Origin: Sulfurospirillaceae bacterium
GTDB lineage: Bacteria > Campylobacterota > Campylobacteria > Campylobacterales > Sulfurospirillaceae
Length of the DNA: 62,240 bases
Direction: 5' to 3'
Assembly: GCA_028693565.1 (NCBI GenBank)
Contig: JAQUVE010000002.1
Location: forward strand, 1-62,240
In this document: positions 19,248-29,011 of the stretch, piece by piece
How the letters are laid out: each line of letters opens with the position of its first letter
Position numbering within the stretch: the stretch's first letter is position 1
Position numbers and translations under genes: made by a program
Notes under the pieces: generated by a model
Seen by the model: only the letters and a program-made list of their open reading frames with translations
Told to the model about the DNA's origin: nothing
Databases searched by the model: none

Positions 19248-19766
19248 TTATTTTAAATATGCTTTGAGTATCACTTGTTTTGTCACAGGAGTATCACGTC
19301 CCGATGTGGGTGTGTTTTCGATTTTACGCACAACATCCATACCTTCTATGACTTCACCAAAAATTGTGTGTCTTCCATTTAACCAAGGTGTAGGAACCGT
19401 TGTGATAAAAAATTGACTACCATTAGTATTTCGACCTGCATTAGCCATTGCTAAAATGCCTGCTTTATCAAATGTTACATTTGGTTTAAACTCATCTTCA
19501 AACGCTTTACCATAAATAGACTCACCACCACGACCCGTTCCTGTTGGATCGCCACCTTGAATCATAAAGTTTTTTATCACCCGATGAAACACAATGCCAT
19601 CATAATATCCCTTCTTCACTAAACTTGTAAAATTTTCACATGCCTTAGGCGCAATATCGGGTTTTAATGCAAAAACAATTTTCCCTTGAGTTGTTTCAAA
19701 AACAACTTCAGCTCCCATTAGTAAACTCCATACACCTATAACCATTAAAAGGAAAAATTTTTTCAT
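19248..19766 (-). CDS. Cyclophilin-type peptidyl-prolyl isomerase, exported
   Basis: The 172-residue protein has a short signal peptide ([19 protein letters not shown]), then a full cyclophilin domain: [33 protein letters not shown] with the catalytic Arg, [17 protein letters not shown], and [12 protein letters not shown]. It should act as a proline isomerase in the periplasm. It begins three bases after the stop of the response regulator, so it may be the last gene of that sensor operon. Confidence 0.9.
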   Translation of the reverse strand: MKKFFLLMVIGVWSLLMGAEVVFETTQGKIVFALKPDIAPKACENFTSLVKKGYYDGIVFHRVIKNFMIQGGDPTGTGRGGESIYGKAFEDEFKPNVTFDKAGILAMANAGRNTNGSQFFITTVPTPWLNGRHTIFGEVIEGMDVVRKIENTPTSGRDTPVTKQVILKAYLK

Positions 19767-19769
19767 CCA

Positions 19770-20429
19770 CTACTCTCCGATAAGTTTAGTATTTTTAAAA
19801 CGATACATTTTGTTTTTAACTTTCTCTAAAATACCTACTTTGAGAAGTTGCTGAAACATGTGAACCACCGTTGGTTTACTCACACCGATGTTGTCTATAA
19901 TCTCTTGGTAAGAACCATTAAAAATTTTATCATCATCTAAGTGGTTAATGATATAGCGTAAAATTTCGATCTTTTTCCCACCAATCAATGCCGCCAACCC
20001 TTCAATAATAAAAGAACATCCTTGCAACTCTTTATTATGTAATTTTGGAAGCATAATCGTGTACATATTACTAATAAGGTCTTTGATATTGACTGGCTTC
20101 ATGATAAAACCATCTACTTTAAGTGCTATCGCATCCATTAAATGATCTGTTTCCGTAAATGCTGTCGTGATGATCGTAGGGATGTGCATATTGTATTCAT
20201 TTTTAAGTTTTTTAAGCATTTCTATGCCATTCATACCCGGCATTAAAATATCGGTTACAATAATGTCAATATGATTTTCGAGTGCTATCTTAATCCCCTC
20301 TTCCCCATTAGAAGCAAGATAAACCTCTTTAACAAAGTCTTTTAAAATCATTTGCGTTTGCATTTGCACTGATTTTTCATCTTCAACATAGAGCACGACA
20401 CAATCTTTAAGACTATTAAAATCCATCAT
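19770..20429 (-). CDS. Response regulator with a RepL-like winged helix
   Basis: From the ATG at 20429 (MMDFNSLKD) the protein has a receiver domain (VLYVEDEKSVQMQ, IIVTDILMPGMNG with the phosphoacceptor Asp, IITTAFTE, FIMKPVN). A C-terminal part of about 75 residues follows (IEILRYIINHLDDD, SYQEIIDNIGVSKPTVVHMF, LEKVKNKMYRFKN). The latter looks like a small winged-helix domain of the RepL or IclR kind and not like OmpR, NarL or NtrC outputs. The start overlaps the kinase stop by 14 bases. It is the output of the three-gene sensor operon. Confidence 0.8.
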   Translation of the reverse strand: MMDFNSLKDCVVLYVEDEKSVQMQTQMILKDFVKEVYLASNGEEGIKIALENHIDIIVTDILMPGMNGIEMLKKLKNEYNMHIPTIITTAFTETDHLMDAIALKVDGFIMKPVNIKDLISNMYTIMLPKLHNKELQGCSFIIEGLAALIGGKKIEILRYIINHLDDDKIFNGSYQEIIDNIGVSKPTVVHMFQQLLKVGILEKVKNKMYRFKNTKLIGE

Positions 20430-22032
20430 CTTTTTTCTCCTTTTTTTCAAGCGGTACAACAATGGTTACCATGGCGCATCGTGGGTAATGTTTTCCATCG
20501 TGAAAGGTATATGCAACATTCATTGCGCTAATGCTTCCTTTCATCTGTTTTTCGATAATCTGTTTTGACATATGAAGCCCAATCCCCGTCCCCGAAGCTT
20601 TATGCTTCGTTGTAAAATAAGGCTCAAATATCCTATCTTGCACTGCTTCACTAAAACCTCCTCCATTATCAATAACATTAATAATAGCATTGGCACCTTC
20701 TTGGCTGACTACCACTTCAATTTCTCTTTCATTCAATATATTTTCTTCTAGAGCATCTTTTGCATTCGAGAATAAATTCATAATTACTTGCGAAAACTCA
20801 TTGGGATAACCACTAATAGAAACATCATTGTCACATTTTAAAAAAATCGATATATGCTCTTTTTCATAATAATCTCTTACCAATTTAATGCTACACGCAA
20901 TTGTATGCTGAACACTAAATATCTCTTCATCTTTATTGGGTTTGAAAAAATTTCTAAAATCATCTATCGTATGTGACATTAAAGACGCCAATTCAATGCC
21001 TTCTTCAACTTGCTTATCAATAAACTCATCACTTAATGGTAACCCCGCCATACGCTTCATTTGAAAACTTTGAATTACTAGCACCATTGCATTAAGAGGT
21101 TGTCGCCATTGATGGGCGATATTACCTATCATTTCACCCATGGAAGCAAGCCTACTTTGACGGAACATAATTTGATCTTTTTGACGACTCTGTTCAACCT
21201 CATGCATGACTTTAAGTTCCAAATCATGGTTGAGCGCTTGTAACTCTTTCGTTTTTTCATCGACCATTTTTTCCAAACGTCCATGGAGTAAACGAATATT
21301 TTGCAACAATACAATAGCTAAAAGTGCAGCAAATGCAATCGTACCAAGCGTAGCCACAACAATCCATTCAAAGGTATTGTTATATACAAGCTCCGTACGT
21401 GAAAATCCTTTTTTAGCACCCTCTAAATTAAGATTGATCAAACCTGTAATGTCAATATTGATAGAATAAACACTAGGGTAAAGTTCATTTTGCAACGTAT
21501 CATAAGCCTCTTTAGTTCGGGATGTTTCAAAATGGTTGAACATTTTAAACAAAATGCTATCTATTGTATAAATTTTTGTCCCAATGCGTTCAAGCATTGC
21601 CTCTTCTTCGCTAATGATTTTAGGGGCGGTTTGATGTACTAAGCCCCATGATTTAGCCAATTTTATTAACCAATCACTATCATCAATTCCTAAACTACTA
21701 CGATACTCTTCAAGCTCTATTTTGATTAAATCTTGCGCTAGTTCAATAACCGTTTTACCCGCCTTAACACTAATAGAGCCTTTTTCAATATCACGAATCG
21801 TATCCAAGATATTGACTGTGTAAATATCTTTTAGATTTTCAAGTCGAATTGTTGGTAGCATTCGTTTCGTATACAAAATATCAAAATTGTTTTTAATACG
21901 ATTAATACTCATATGGGCAAAGCTACCAATAAATAGCATCCCAACGACCATAATTAAAAATAAAAGGGTCGTTTTTTTGGTGATAGTCATTTCATCCATG
22001 CTACCCATAAAAGCTACTATACGATTAGTCAT
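20416..22032 (-). CDS. Sensor histidine kinase with four-helix-bundle periplasmic domain
   Basis: From the ATG at 22032 (MTNRIVAFMGSMDEM) the kinase has a transmembrane helix at about 20-42. A periplasmic helical domain of about 190 residues follows, and then a second helix (WIVVATLGTIAFAALLAIVLL). A coiled-coil linker (HGRLEKMVDEKTKELQALNHDL) leads to the H-box SRLASMGEMIGNIAHQWRQPLN. N, G1 and G2 boxes are NLFSNAKDALE, VIDNGGGF and GTGIGLHMSK. The HQWRQPLN type is common in Campylobacterota. It overlaps the binding-protein gene by 8 bases and the regulator gene by 14. Confidence 0.88.
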   Translation of the reverse strand: MTNRIVAFMGSMDEMTITKKTTLLFLIMVVGMLFIGSFAHMSINRIKNNFDILYTKRMLPTIRLENLKDIYTVNILDTIRDIEKGSISVKAGKTVIELAQDLIKIELEEYRSSLGIDDSDWLIKLAKSWGLVHQTAPKIISEEEAMLERIGTKIYTIDSILFKMFNHFETSRTKEAYDTLQNELYPSVYSINIDITGLINLNLEGAKKGFSRTELVYNNTFEWIVVATLGTIAFAALLAIVLLQNIRLLHGRLEKMVDEKTKELQALNHDLELKVMHEVEQSRQKDQIMFRQSRLASMGEMIGNIAHQWRQPLNAMVLVIQSFQMKRMAGLPLSDEFIDKQVEEGIELASLMSHTIDDFRNFFKPNKDEEIFSVQHTIACSIKLVRDYYEKEHISIFLKCDNDVSISGYPNEFSQVIMNLFSNAKDALEENILNEREIEVVVSQEGANAIINVIDNGGGFSEAVQDRIFEPYFTTKHKASGTGIGLHMSKQIIEKQMKGSISAMNVAYTFHDGKHYPRCAMVTIVVPLEKKEKKDDGF

Positions 22033-23185
22033 CGCTATACCCAACTGAAAAAAAGTCTTCCAATACATACTCACTCAAATGCACACGATGTAAACATTTA
22101 CAACGCTCGTCTCTATTTTTCGAGACTGCTGACTCATCTAATGTCTGAGAAAATTTCCTTTGTGCTTGGATAAACTCTTCTTTTGTAAAATCTTTACCAA
22201 CTGTTTTAAACACTTCAGTAATCATACGCGCGGCAAAATAGCCTTCCAATGAAACATGGCTTAATGCTTCATTAGGATAATATTTTTGCATCAAAAGACG
22301 GTAATTCTCTACCTCATCAACATCTGATGTCCATGGTGATGGTACTACTTGTGAAAAAGTTATCCCTTTGCCATTGCCCCCTAACGTTTGAATAAGTGGC
22401 ATTGGCTCAACAAATGAAAAAAGTCCAAATTTAATATCTTTCCTAATTTTATTACTTTTGCGAGCTCTTTTAATAAACTCCGCTACAGGTGCTGTTGAGC
22501 CTATCATCAAAATCACATCAGGATTACATAATTCTATTTCATATAGCGCATTACCAACGGAGAGAGTATTACGTTTGTAACTACCTTCTCCTGCAACCAC
22601 TAGATTTCGTCGTTCCAATGCATTTTTAATCCCCTTTAATCCAGCTCTACCATACGTATCATTTTGATAAAATACAGCAATACGCTTATAGCTTAACTCT
22701 TCCGTATAGTGCTTCACTAATTTTTCAATCTCATCTAGATCGCCTGCTCTAGCATTTAATACAATCGGATTGGGAGGATTACGTAAAAAATCTGCTCCTG
22801 AATAAGCACCTACGAAAGGGATTCGATTTTTATTGGCAATGGGGAAAACAGCTTCTGCTATAGGTGTGCCAATGATACCAAACAGAGCAAATACCTTATC
22901 GTTACGTATCAATTCTTTGACATTTTCAATGGCAATTTTTGGCTCGTATCGGTCATCTTTGGCAATTATCTCAATTTTGCGTCCATAGACACCGCCGTGT
23001 TCATTGAGGTTTTGAAAGTAGATATGAGCACCAAGCAAAAACTCTTTGCCAACACTCGTGAGCCCTCCGCTGAAAGGCCCGCTCATCCCCAAATGTATCA
23101 CATCTCCTTTGAATTTGGTTTGAGAGAAGTAATAAGGCAGTAATAAAATAATAATAACAACAAAAACGCCAAAAATTCTGCGCAT
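22025..23185 (-). CDS. Periplasmic Leu/Ile/Val-type binding protein, first part of a sensor operon
   Basis: The 386-residue family 6 binding protein begins with a membrane-targeting segment (MRRIFGVFVVIIILLLPYYF), then HLGMSGPFSGGLTSVGKEFLLGAHIYFQ and NEHGGVYGRKIEIIAKDDRYEP, the typical LivJ-like opening. No ABC permease or ATPase gene is nearby. The gene instead overlaps a histidine kinase, so I infer that it presents a ligand to that kinase and does not take part in transport. The C-terminal part is unusually rich in charged residues and two cysteines (ERCKC). Confidence 0.85.
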   Translation of the reverse strand: MRRIFGVFVVIIILLLPYYFSQTKFKGDVIHLGMSGPFSGGLTSVGKEFLLGAHIYFQNLNEHGGVYGRKIEIIAKDDRYEPKIAIENVKELIRNDKVFALFGIIGTPIAEAVFPIANKNRIPFVGAYSGADFLRNPPNPIVLNARAGDLDEIEKLVKHYTEELSYKRIAVFYQNDTYGRAGLKGIKNALERRNLVVAGEGSYKRNTLSVGNALYEIELCNPDVILMIGSTAPVAEFIKRARKSNKIRKDIKFGLFSFVEPMPLIQTLGGNGKGITFSQVVPSPWTSDVDEVENYRLLMQKYYPNEALSHVSLEGYFAARMITEVFKTVGKDFTKEEFIQAQRKFSQTLDESAVSKNRDERCKCLHRVHLSEYVLEDFFSVGYSDD

Positions 23186-23217
23186 ATCCTCATCTTTCGC
23201 ACGTAATTTAAAAAAGG

Positions 23218-23223
23218 TATAAT
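23218..23223 (+). promoter_or_regulatory. -10 promoter element before the methyltransferase gene
   Basis: A perfect TATAAT lies about 75 bases upstream of the methyltransferase ATG, in the divergent spacer with the binding-protein gene. Confidence 0.45.
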
Positions 23224-23297
23224 AACAAGAATTTTTTATAATAATACTTAATTTAGTAAAGAAATCTTAACAAAAATGATTTTTTTAGACCAAAAGG

Positions 23298-23972
23298 ATG
23301 CTTAAACAAATGTTTTGCCCTATATGTAAGCAACCCACTACTCTTTTCTTTCATGAAAGCTTACACAAACGCTTTACTTACTGTGGCTATTGTGAAAATA
23401 TTAGCCTAGAAAAGACTTTTTTATTAACCAAGCAAGAAGAAAAAGAAAAATATGACCAACATCAAAACTCTCTTGAAAATCTGGGTTACGTAGCAATGTT
23501 TGAAGGTTTTTTAGATTTTTTTTGGGGTGAGCTTACATGTCAACATTTTCTCGGACTTGATTTTGGCTCAGGGCCAACACCCGTTTTGAGCGAATTAATG
23601 CGAAGAAGAGGCGCAAGCGTTGATTGCTATGATAAGTTTTATCAACCTAACCCAATTTATACCAATAAACTATATGATTTTATCACCTCAACTGAGGTAT
23701 TTGAACATCTTGAAAATCCACTAGAAACACTTAGGTTACTGTCCTCGCATCTCAAACCAAATGGACTCATTGCGATAATGACGCTTTTTCACCATAACGA
23801 TAAAGAACACTTTAAAAAATGGTGGTATCCTAGAGATTTGACACATATCACATTTTATACACCAAAAACGCTAGAAATAATGGGAGAAATGTGTGGATTA
23901 AGTCTACTTAAAACAGATCATAAAAGAATTTTAGTTTTAAAAAAGTGTAGCGATGCACCCTCGCTACACTAA
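23298..23972 (+). CDS. Class I methyltransferase with N-terminal zinc ribbon
   Basis: The 224-residue protein starts with a four-cysteine zinc-ribbon pattern (CPICK then CGYCE). It is followed by a SAM-dependent methyltransferase fold: the glycine motif FLGLDFGSGPTPVL, the acidic VDCYDKFY, and YDFITSTEVFEHLENP. The region FHHNDKEHFKKWWYPRDLTHITFYTPKT matches the methyltransf_23-type proteins that use such a zinc ribbon. The substrate is unknown. It is a single gene transcribed toward the exported Tyr/Arg-rich gene. Confidence 0.83.
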   Translation: MLKQMFCPICKQPTTLFFHESLHKRFTYCGYCENISLEKTFLLTKQEEKEKYDQHQNSLENLGYVAMFEGFLDFFWGELTCQHFLGLDFGSGPTPVLSELMRRRGASVDCYDKFYQPNPIYTNKLYDFITSTEVFEHLENPLETLRLLSSHLKPNGLIAIMTLFHHNDKEHFKKWWYPRDLTHITFYTPKTLEIMGEMCGLSLLKTDHKRILVLKKCSDAPSLH

Positions 23973-23976
23973 GATA

Positions 23977-24291
23977 TTATCGGTAATGTCGATCAAACCT
24001 ATCATCATAACGGTAGTAGTCCCTATGGTGATGACGATATTCTGGCCTTTCAATCACTACAACTCTTGGTCGTTCATAATAAGGTTCTCTATACACAACT
24101 CTTGGACGTGTTTCATAATATACAGGTGACTCGACATAACGTGTAGTATTGTTACTTAATAGGTTTCCAAGCAAGATGATAGCCCCAGCACCTAATAGTG
24201 CACCTTGTTCCCTATCTCCCATAGCGTGAGCACTGCTCACACCACTGAGAACTAAAAAGATTGAAACAAATATCATTTTAACTGTTTTCAT
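23977..24291 (-). CDS. Small exported Tyr/Arg-rich protein
   Basis: The start is set at 24291 because AAGGAG lies 8 bases upstream, giving a 104-residue protein with signal peptide MKTVKMIFVSIFLVLSGVSSAHA. A glycine-rich hydrophobic stretch (GALLGAGAIILLGNLLSNN) follows, then a low-complexity tail of Tyr, Arg, Pro and His (VYREPYYERPRVVVIERPEY, HHHRDYYRYDDRFDRHYR). Proteins of this shape are common small envelope proteins of unknown role. The repeated charged and aromatic residues could bind metal or polysaccharide, which is a guess. Confidence 0.75.
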   Translation of the reverse strand: MKTVKMIFVSIFLVLSGVSSAHAMGDREQGALLGAGAIILLGNLLSNNTTRYVESPVYYETRPRVVYREPYYERPRVVVIERPEYRHHHRDYYRYDDRFDRHYR

Positions 24292-24349
24292 TAGGAATCT
24301 CCTTATGTTTTGTGACATCCTAACGTATAATTGTGAAGTATTTGTGAAC

Positions 24350-25936
24350 TTAATCTCGCAGACTCTCTCTTACCTCTAAAAAAACGTTCAAATGTTCAAA
24401 AAAAAGATCGACCAACTTAGGATCAAACTGTCGTCCTCTCTCTTCTTTAAACAATGCAAAGATTTTTGCATCTTCCCAAGCAGGCTTGTAAATCCGTGCG
24501 CTTCCTAGTGCATCAAAGACATCAGCTAACGCCGTAATACGACCATAGATATGAATCTCTTCTCCACGCTTTTTATCAGGATACCCATTGCCATCATAAC
24601 GCTCATGATGCTCTTTAGCCACAATAGCCGCCATTTTCAACAGGGGCCTTTGTGAATGTTTCAACATATCATATCCTAGCATGGAGTGTGTATTCATTAT
24701 CTCACGTTCTTCATCAGTAAACCTTCCTGGCTTATTTAAAACACTATCAGGAATACCAATTTTCCCAATATCATGCATTGGAGAAGCTAGTTTTAGCATA
24801 TACGCTTCTTGTTCATCAAGCCCATAATACAAAGCAAGCATTTTCGAATACTCTGCTACTCTTTTTACATGATTTCCTGTCTCTTTAGACCTCATTTCCC
24901 CAATCGATCCCATGGTAAATAGAACTTCTCGTTGCGTATCTTCTATCTCTTTATTAAGCGTATTTACTTCTTGCAAGCCTTCTTCTATCTTAATCTCAAC
25001 TTCATCCATCGTAAGTGATACATTACGAGAAACTTTAATAGCAAGAAACACAATAAATAGAATCGTAACTATTCCGACAAAAAGTTGAATAAGACGCATT
25101 TGATCAATGAAGCCACTTGATAAAGCAAAAATCGTTTTTTCTAATGCTACACTAAGCTTCTTGTTATTGTCTAGAACATTTGATGCTTGTAGTGTTGTTT
25201 CACTCTCAATGTTTTTTATTTCTTCAATTTTAATTGCTTTTTCGGCAATTATTTGAACAATTTCTTTGTAATGAAGGAGTCTTGTAAGTATCTCTTGTTC
25301 ATTTTGTGCTGTCAAAATAAGTTTATTAATAGATACTAGCCATTTATCTAAGGTAGGCTGATTGGCGTGCTGATAAAGCATCTCTTTACTATAATATCGA
25401 AGGTCGCTTAATGCCTTAATCTGTTCAATGTAATTGTTTTTTAAAATATACTGTTGGATATCAACTCTTGCACTATTTTCTTGAGAATAAAGCATATTAA
25501 ATACGTCAATATATTTTAATTTCTCCCGTTCTAATTGAAATATATTATCATAGATTGATTCTATATGATGTTCATTTGCATAAAGTTCATTGAGATACTT
25601 TTTGATGGTGGTATCTTCTTGAATATTAAGAACTATTCTATTAAAAAAATAAAGCTTTTTGGGTTGCAGTAAAGTTGTGCGAAGCTCTTCAAAATGTTTT
25701 TCATATGCGGCAAATTCGGTATGCAACTGCTCTAATTTTTCACTATCAGGACTAAGTGTACTCTCACTAATGATGTCATTCATTCCTTCTTGCATCAAAA
25801 GTATCGTCGAAATATTCTCTCTAAAACTGTTATTTTCTTTGATTTGATACGTGATAATAACACTAATAAGCCCTAAGAAAAGTAACATAACTATAATTAG
25901 GACAAAACTCAATTTTACTCTTGCTCGAATATTCAT
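24350..25936 (-). CDS. HD-GYP phosphodiesterase with periplasmic sensor
   Basis: The 528-residue protein has an N-terminal helix (LSFVLIIVMLLFLGLISVIITY), a long helical periplasmic region to about residue 275, a second helix (RLIQLFVGIVTILFIVFLAI) and a cytoplasmic HD-GYP domain. Motifs are GNHVKRVAEYSKML, MHDIGKIGIPDSVLNKPG and KEHHERYDGNGYPDKKRGEEI, so both the HD pair and the GYP triplet are intact. HD-GYP enzymes break down c-di-GMP. Together with the PilZ gene at 11.5 kb it supports c-di-GMP control in this organism. It does not overlap its neighbours. Confidence 0.92.
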   Translation of the reverse strand: MNIRARVKLSFVLIIVMLLFLGLISVIITYQIKENNSFRENISTILLMQEGMNDIISESTLSPDSEKLEQLHTEFAAYEKHFEELRTTLLQPKKLYFFNRIVLNIQEDTTIKKYLNELYANEHHIESIYDNIFQLEREKLKYIDVFNMLYSQENSARVDIQQYILKNNYIEQIKALSDLRYYSKEMLYQHANQPTLDKWLVSINKLILTAQNEQEILTRLLHYKEIVQIIAEKAIKIEEIKNIESETTLQASNVLDNNKKLSVALEKTIFALSSGFIDQMRLIQLFVGIVTILFIVFLAIKVSRNVSLTMDEVEIKIEEGLQEVNTLNKEIEDTQREVLFTMGSIGEMRSKETGNHVKRVAEYSKMLALYYGLDEQEAYMLKLASPMHDIGKIGIPDSVLNKPGRFTDEEREIMNTHSMLGYDMLKHSQRPLLKMAAIVAKEHHERYDGNGYPDKKRGEEIHIYGRITALADVFDALGSARIYKPAWEDAKIFALFKEERGRQFDPKLVDLFFEHLNVFLEVRESLRD

Positions 25937-25972
25937 AAAGGACCTTTTTTATCAAACGATAAGGCTATTTTA

Positions 25973-27157
25973 TCATAGTCTTTGTACCCATTTCCAATAA
26001 AATCCAACTAAAATAAACAATCCCCCTAATAAACACGTAATCATCCATAGTGCCATGCCCCATTCAAACAGTGCCCCTATGGCAAATGAAGTGAGTGTTC
26101 CAACTCCCATAAAAACCATATCATTATAGGCAAGAACTCTACCATAGTATGATTCATCGGTTGCATACTGTATGAGCGTATAGGTGTAAGACCAGATAGT
26201 GGTTGCAAATAAACCACATAAAAAAATACCTATAAAACTCAGATAAAAATCAAATTGCAAAATCCCCCATAGCATGATCGATAAACCTTGAACAATAAAA
26301 ATTGTAAAAAGTGTTTTTGGATTTATTTTGGAGCTTAAAAAGAGCTGCCCAAACACCAAAGAGATGGCACGTGCCGCATTAATAAACCCTATAATTAACG
26401 AAACAGACAATAACGATTTGTATTGATAATCAGCCAATAATGCAACCAAAACATCATAGGCCGTCAACCCAACACTCGCATGAAGCAAGATAAGATGCAT
26501 AATTTTTGGATTTTTCCGTAGATACAAAAATCCACTTCCTATCATTTCAAATACCTTTGTATGCGCATGGGTGATTAGGGTAGGTATGCGAAGCCCTACA
26601 AGAAGCCAAAAGCCGATAAGATAAATCACCATATCGACAACAAAAGCACTCGTCGTCCCAAAATAGTGGATATAAAAGCCAGCAATAGCCATACCTAAAG
26701 CATAAGATACTGACCAAATAATCGAATGAATTTCATTGGCCATTTTTAAATCTTCATCGCCTAAAAATTTAGGCAATAAGGACATTTCCGTTTGAAAATA
26801 GATACTCCCAGCCCCCATTCGAATGAAAACCAATGCTAATAATATCCAAAGTCCACTGAGCGACGTAATAAAGATAAGCCCCAATACCGTAACGATTTCA
26901 ATCAATGTTAGCGTTAACATTAATTTTTTCGTAGGAACCATATCGATCAAAACCCCACTAAAGGGCGCTAATACCATTGAAGGTAAAAAAGTAAATGCTG
27001 CTGCCGTACTAAGCGCCCAAGCGGGGGCTCCTAAATTAATCAATAACGTAAAAATACCCATATGACTAAACCACGCACCAAAATAACAGAGAAGTTGAAT
27101 AAAACTCAATCTTAACAATGTTTTATTTTGGGTTAATAATATTATATACTTTCTCAT
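25973..27157 (-). CDS. Major facilitator superfamily transporter
   Basis: The 394-residue protein has twelve hydrophobic segments. It resembles the MFS_3/enterobactin-exporter type: FTFLPSMVLAPFSGVLIDMVPTKKLM (the motif A region) and FIRMGAGSIYFQTEMSLLPKFLGDEDL. Such proteins export small molecules. Substrate is unknown. The gene stands alone between the HD-GYP gene and the chemoreceptor pseudogene, divergent from the latter. Confidence 0.88.
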   Translation of the reverse strand: MRKYIILLTQNKTLLRLSFIQLLCYFGAWFSHMGIFTLLINLGAPAWALSTAAAFTFLPSMVLAPFSGVLIDMVPTKKLMLTLTLIEIVTVLGLIFITSLSGLWILLALVFIRMGAGSIYFQTEMSLLPKFLGDEDLKMANEIHSIIWSVSYALGMAIAGFYIHYFGTTSAFVVDMVIYLIGFWLLVGLRIPTLITHAHTKVFEMIGSGFLYLRKNPKIMHLILLHASVGLTAYDVLVALLADYQYKSLLSVSLIIGFINAARAISLVFGQLFLSSKINPKTLFTIFIVQGLSIMLWGILQFDFYLSFIGIFLCGLFATTIWSYTYTLIQYATDESYYGRVLAYNDMVFMGVGTLTSFAIGALFEWGMALWMITCLLGGLFILVGFYWKWVQRL

Positions 27158-27308
27158 TCACACTCCACAGATAATACACAAGAGGATTGTACAATTTTTT
27201 ATCAAAGAAAATCTGTGAAGATTGTGTTAAAATTAAGAATGTGTTTACTAGCTTGCAAAAGCGCGATACAAAACAGACTTCAGTAGAAGTATAAAAAAGG
27301 AGAGTACC

Positions 27309-29000
27309 ATGAAAATATCAACACGAATTCTCATTTCATTGGTCATATCATTATTGATTTTAGGGGGAGCTATTATTGGCGTCTCTTACAGCAATACCAA
27401 AACCAATACCGCTATGTTTTTAGACGAACATAAAAAAAGTGCCTATGCATTTTATGAAAATGAGTTAAAAACCATTATGGATGTAGCACTTTAAACTGCT
27501 AAATCAATTTACGAAGAAGAAAAAGCCAAAGGGTCAACCGATGCGCAAATTCAAGCAGCTATCTTTGGAAAATTTGATGAGATGCATTTTTTTGACGATA
27601 AAAGTGGCTACATCTTTATCTATCAATATGATGGAACCAATGTTTTAATGCCTAGCAACCCATCCTTACAAGGAAAAAATTTAATAGGCCTTAAAGATGC
27701 CAATGGTGTTCTCCTTATTAAAGAGCTTATCGAAAAAGCAAAAAATGGTGGAGGTATCGTAAGGTATATGTTCCCCAAAGTAAAAGATGGTAAAGCTCTG
27801 CCAAAATTTTCTTATGCACTCTCTTTTGCTCCTTATAATTGGATGATGGGAACAGGTGTTTATGTGGACAATGTTGATAAGGAAGTTGCTCAACTGCAAC
27901 AATTAATTGATGAAAGTGTGACCAAACAAGTTTTTGTCTTTATTTTGATTTCATTAGCGTTGATTGTTCTAAGTATTCTTTTGACTTTAGTTTTAATTAA
28001 ACGAAATATTTCAACACCTCTTAACAATCTAATTATACGAGCCGATAACCTTTCTAGTGGGGATGGTGATTTAACACGTAAACTTGAAGTTGTAGGAGAA
28101 GATGAGATTGCCCTTGCAAGTATAAGCATTAATCGCTTTATTGAAAAAATTCGTCTTTTAATTGGCGAAGCCAAAAACCTTTCCAATGAAAATTCGTCTA
28201 TTTCCCATGAACTCTCTTCAACCTCACTTGAAGTTGGGCGTTCAGTTGAAACATCTATGAGGATTGTTGGTGACACCACCTATCAAGCAAATACACTTAA
28301 AAATGAGATGAGTGAAGGTATTGTTGAGGCTAAAGATGGGAAAAATGAACTACTCAAAGCAAACCAATATCTCAAAGAGGCCAATAATGCTATTTTGGCT
28401 TTGACTCATGATATTCAAAAAAGTGCTACCACTGAAATCGAACTTGCCCACAGGATTCAACAACTCAGTCATGATGCAGGACAAGTTAAAGAGGTGCTTG
28501 TTGTCATTGGTGACATCGCTGATCAAACCAATCTTTTAGCCCTTAATGCCGCCATCGAAGCTGCACGTGCAGGTGAGCATGGACGAGGTTTTGCCGTTGT
28601 TGCAGATGAAGTACGAAAACTTGCAGAACGCACACAAAAGAGTCTTCAAGAGATTAATGCAACCATTAACGTCATTGTCCAAGCCATTGTGGATAGTAGA
28701 GAGCAGATGACAGCAAACTCACAAAAAGTAGAATCTCTAGCCACTACAGCGAATAGCGTTGAAAAGAAAATCAATGATATGGCAATGGTTATGGATAGCG
28801 CTACCAATGTTTCTGATAAAACAGTCAATAATTATCTTAAAACCGGAGAAGATATTGAGCTTATTATTCAAGATGTTGCCAAGATCAATGACATCTCATC
28901 TCAAAATGCGAGAAGTGTTGAAGAGATTGCAAGTGCTGCAGAACATTTAAGTAAAATGACAGAGATACTCAACCTCAAACTTTCTGAGTTTAGAACATGA
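27309..29000 (+). pseudogene. Methyl-accepting chemotaxis protein gene broken by an in-frame TAA
   Basis: Two open segments, 27309-27494 and 27495-29000, are in the same frame and split only by a TAA at 27492-27494 (MDVAL, stop, [13 protein letters not shown]). The joined product of about 563 residues would be a normal receptor: N-terminal helix, single Cache (sCache) domain with [24 protein letters not shown], second helix near 200-220, HAMP, and signalling domain with the hairpin tip [43 protein letters not shown] (given in parts of the family consensus). A CAA-to-TAA change explains the stop; the ribosome site AAAGGAG before 27309 is intact. A sequencing error is the alternative. Confidence 0.85.
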
Positions 29001-29011
29001 TGGAGTAGACA

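Noticed and set aside
27309-27494. A free-standing 61-residue gene
   Set aside because: It is the first part of the chemoreceptor gene; the same frame continues after one stop codon.
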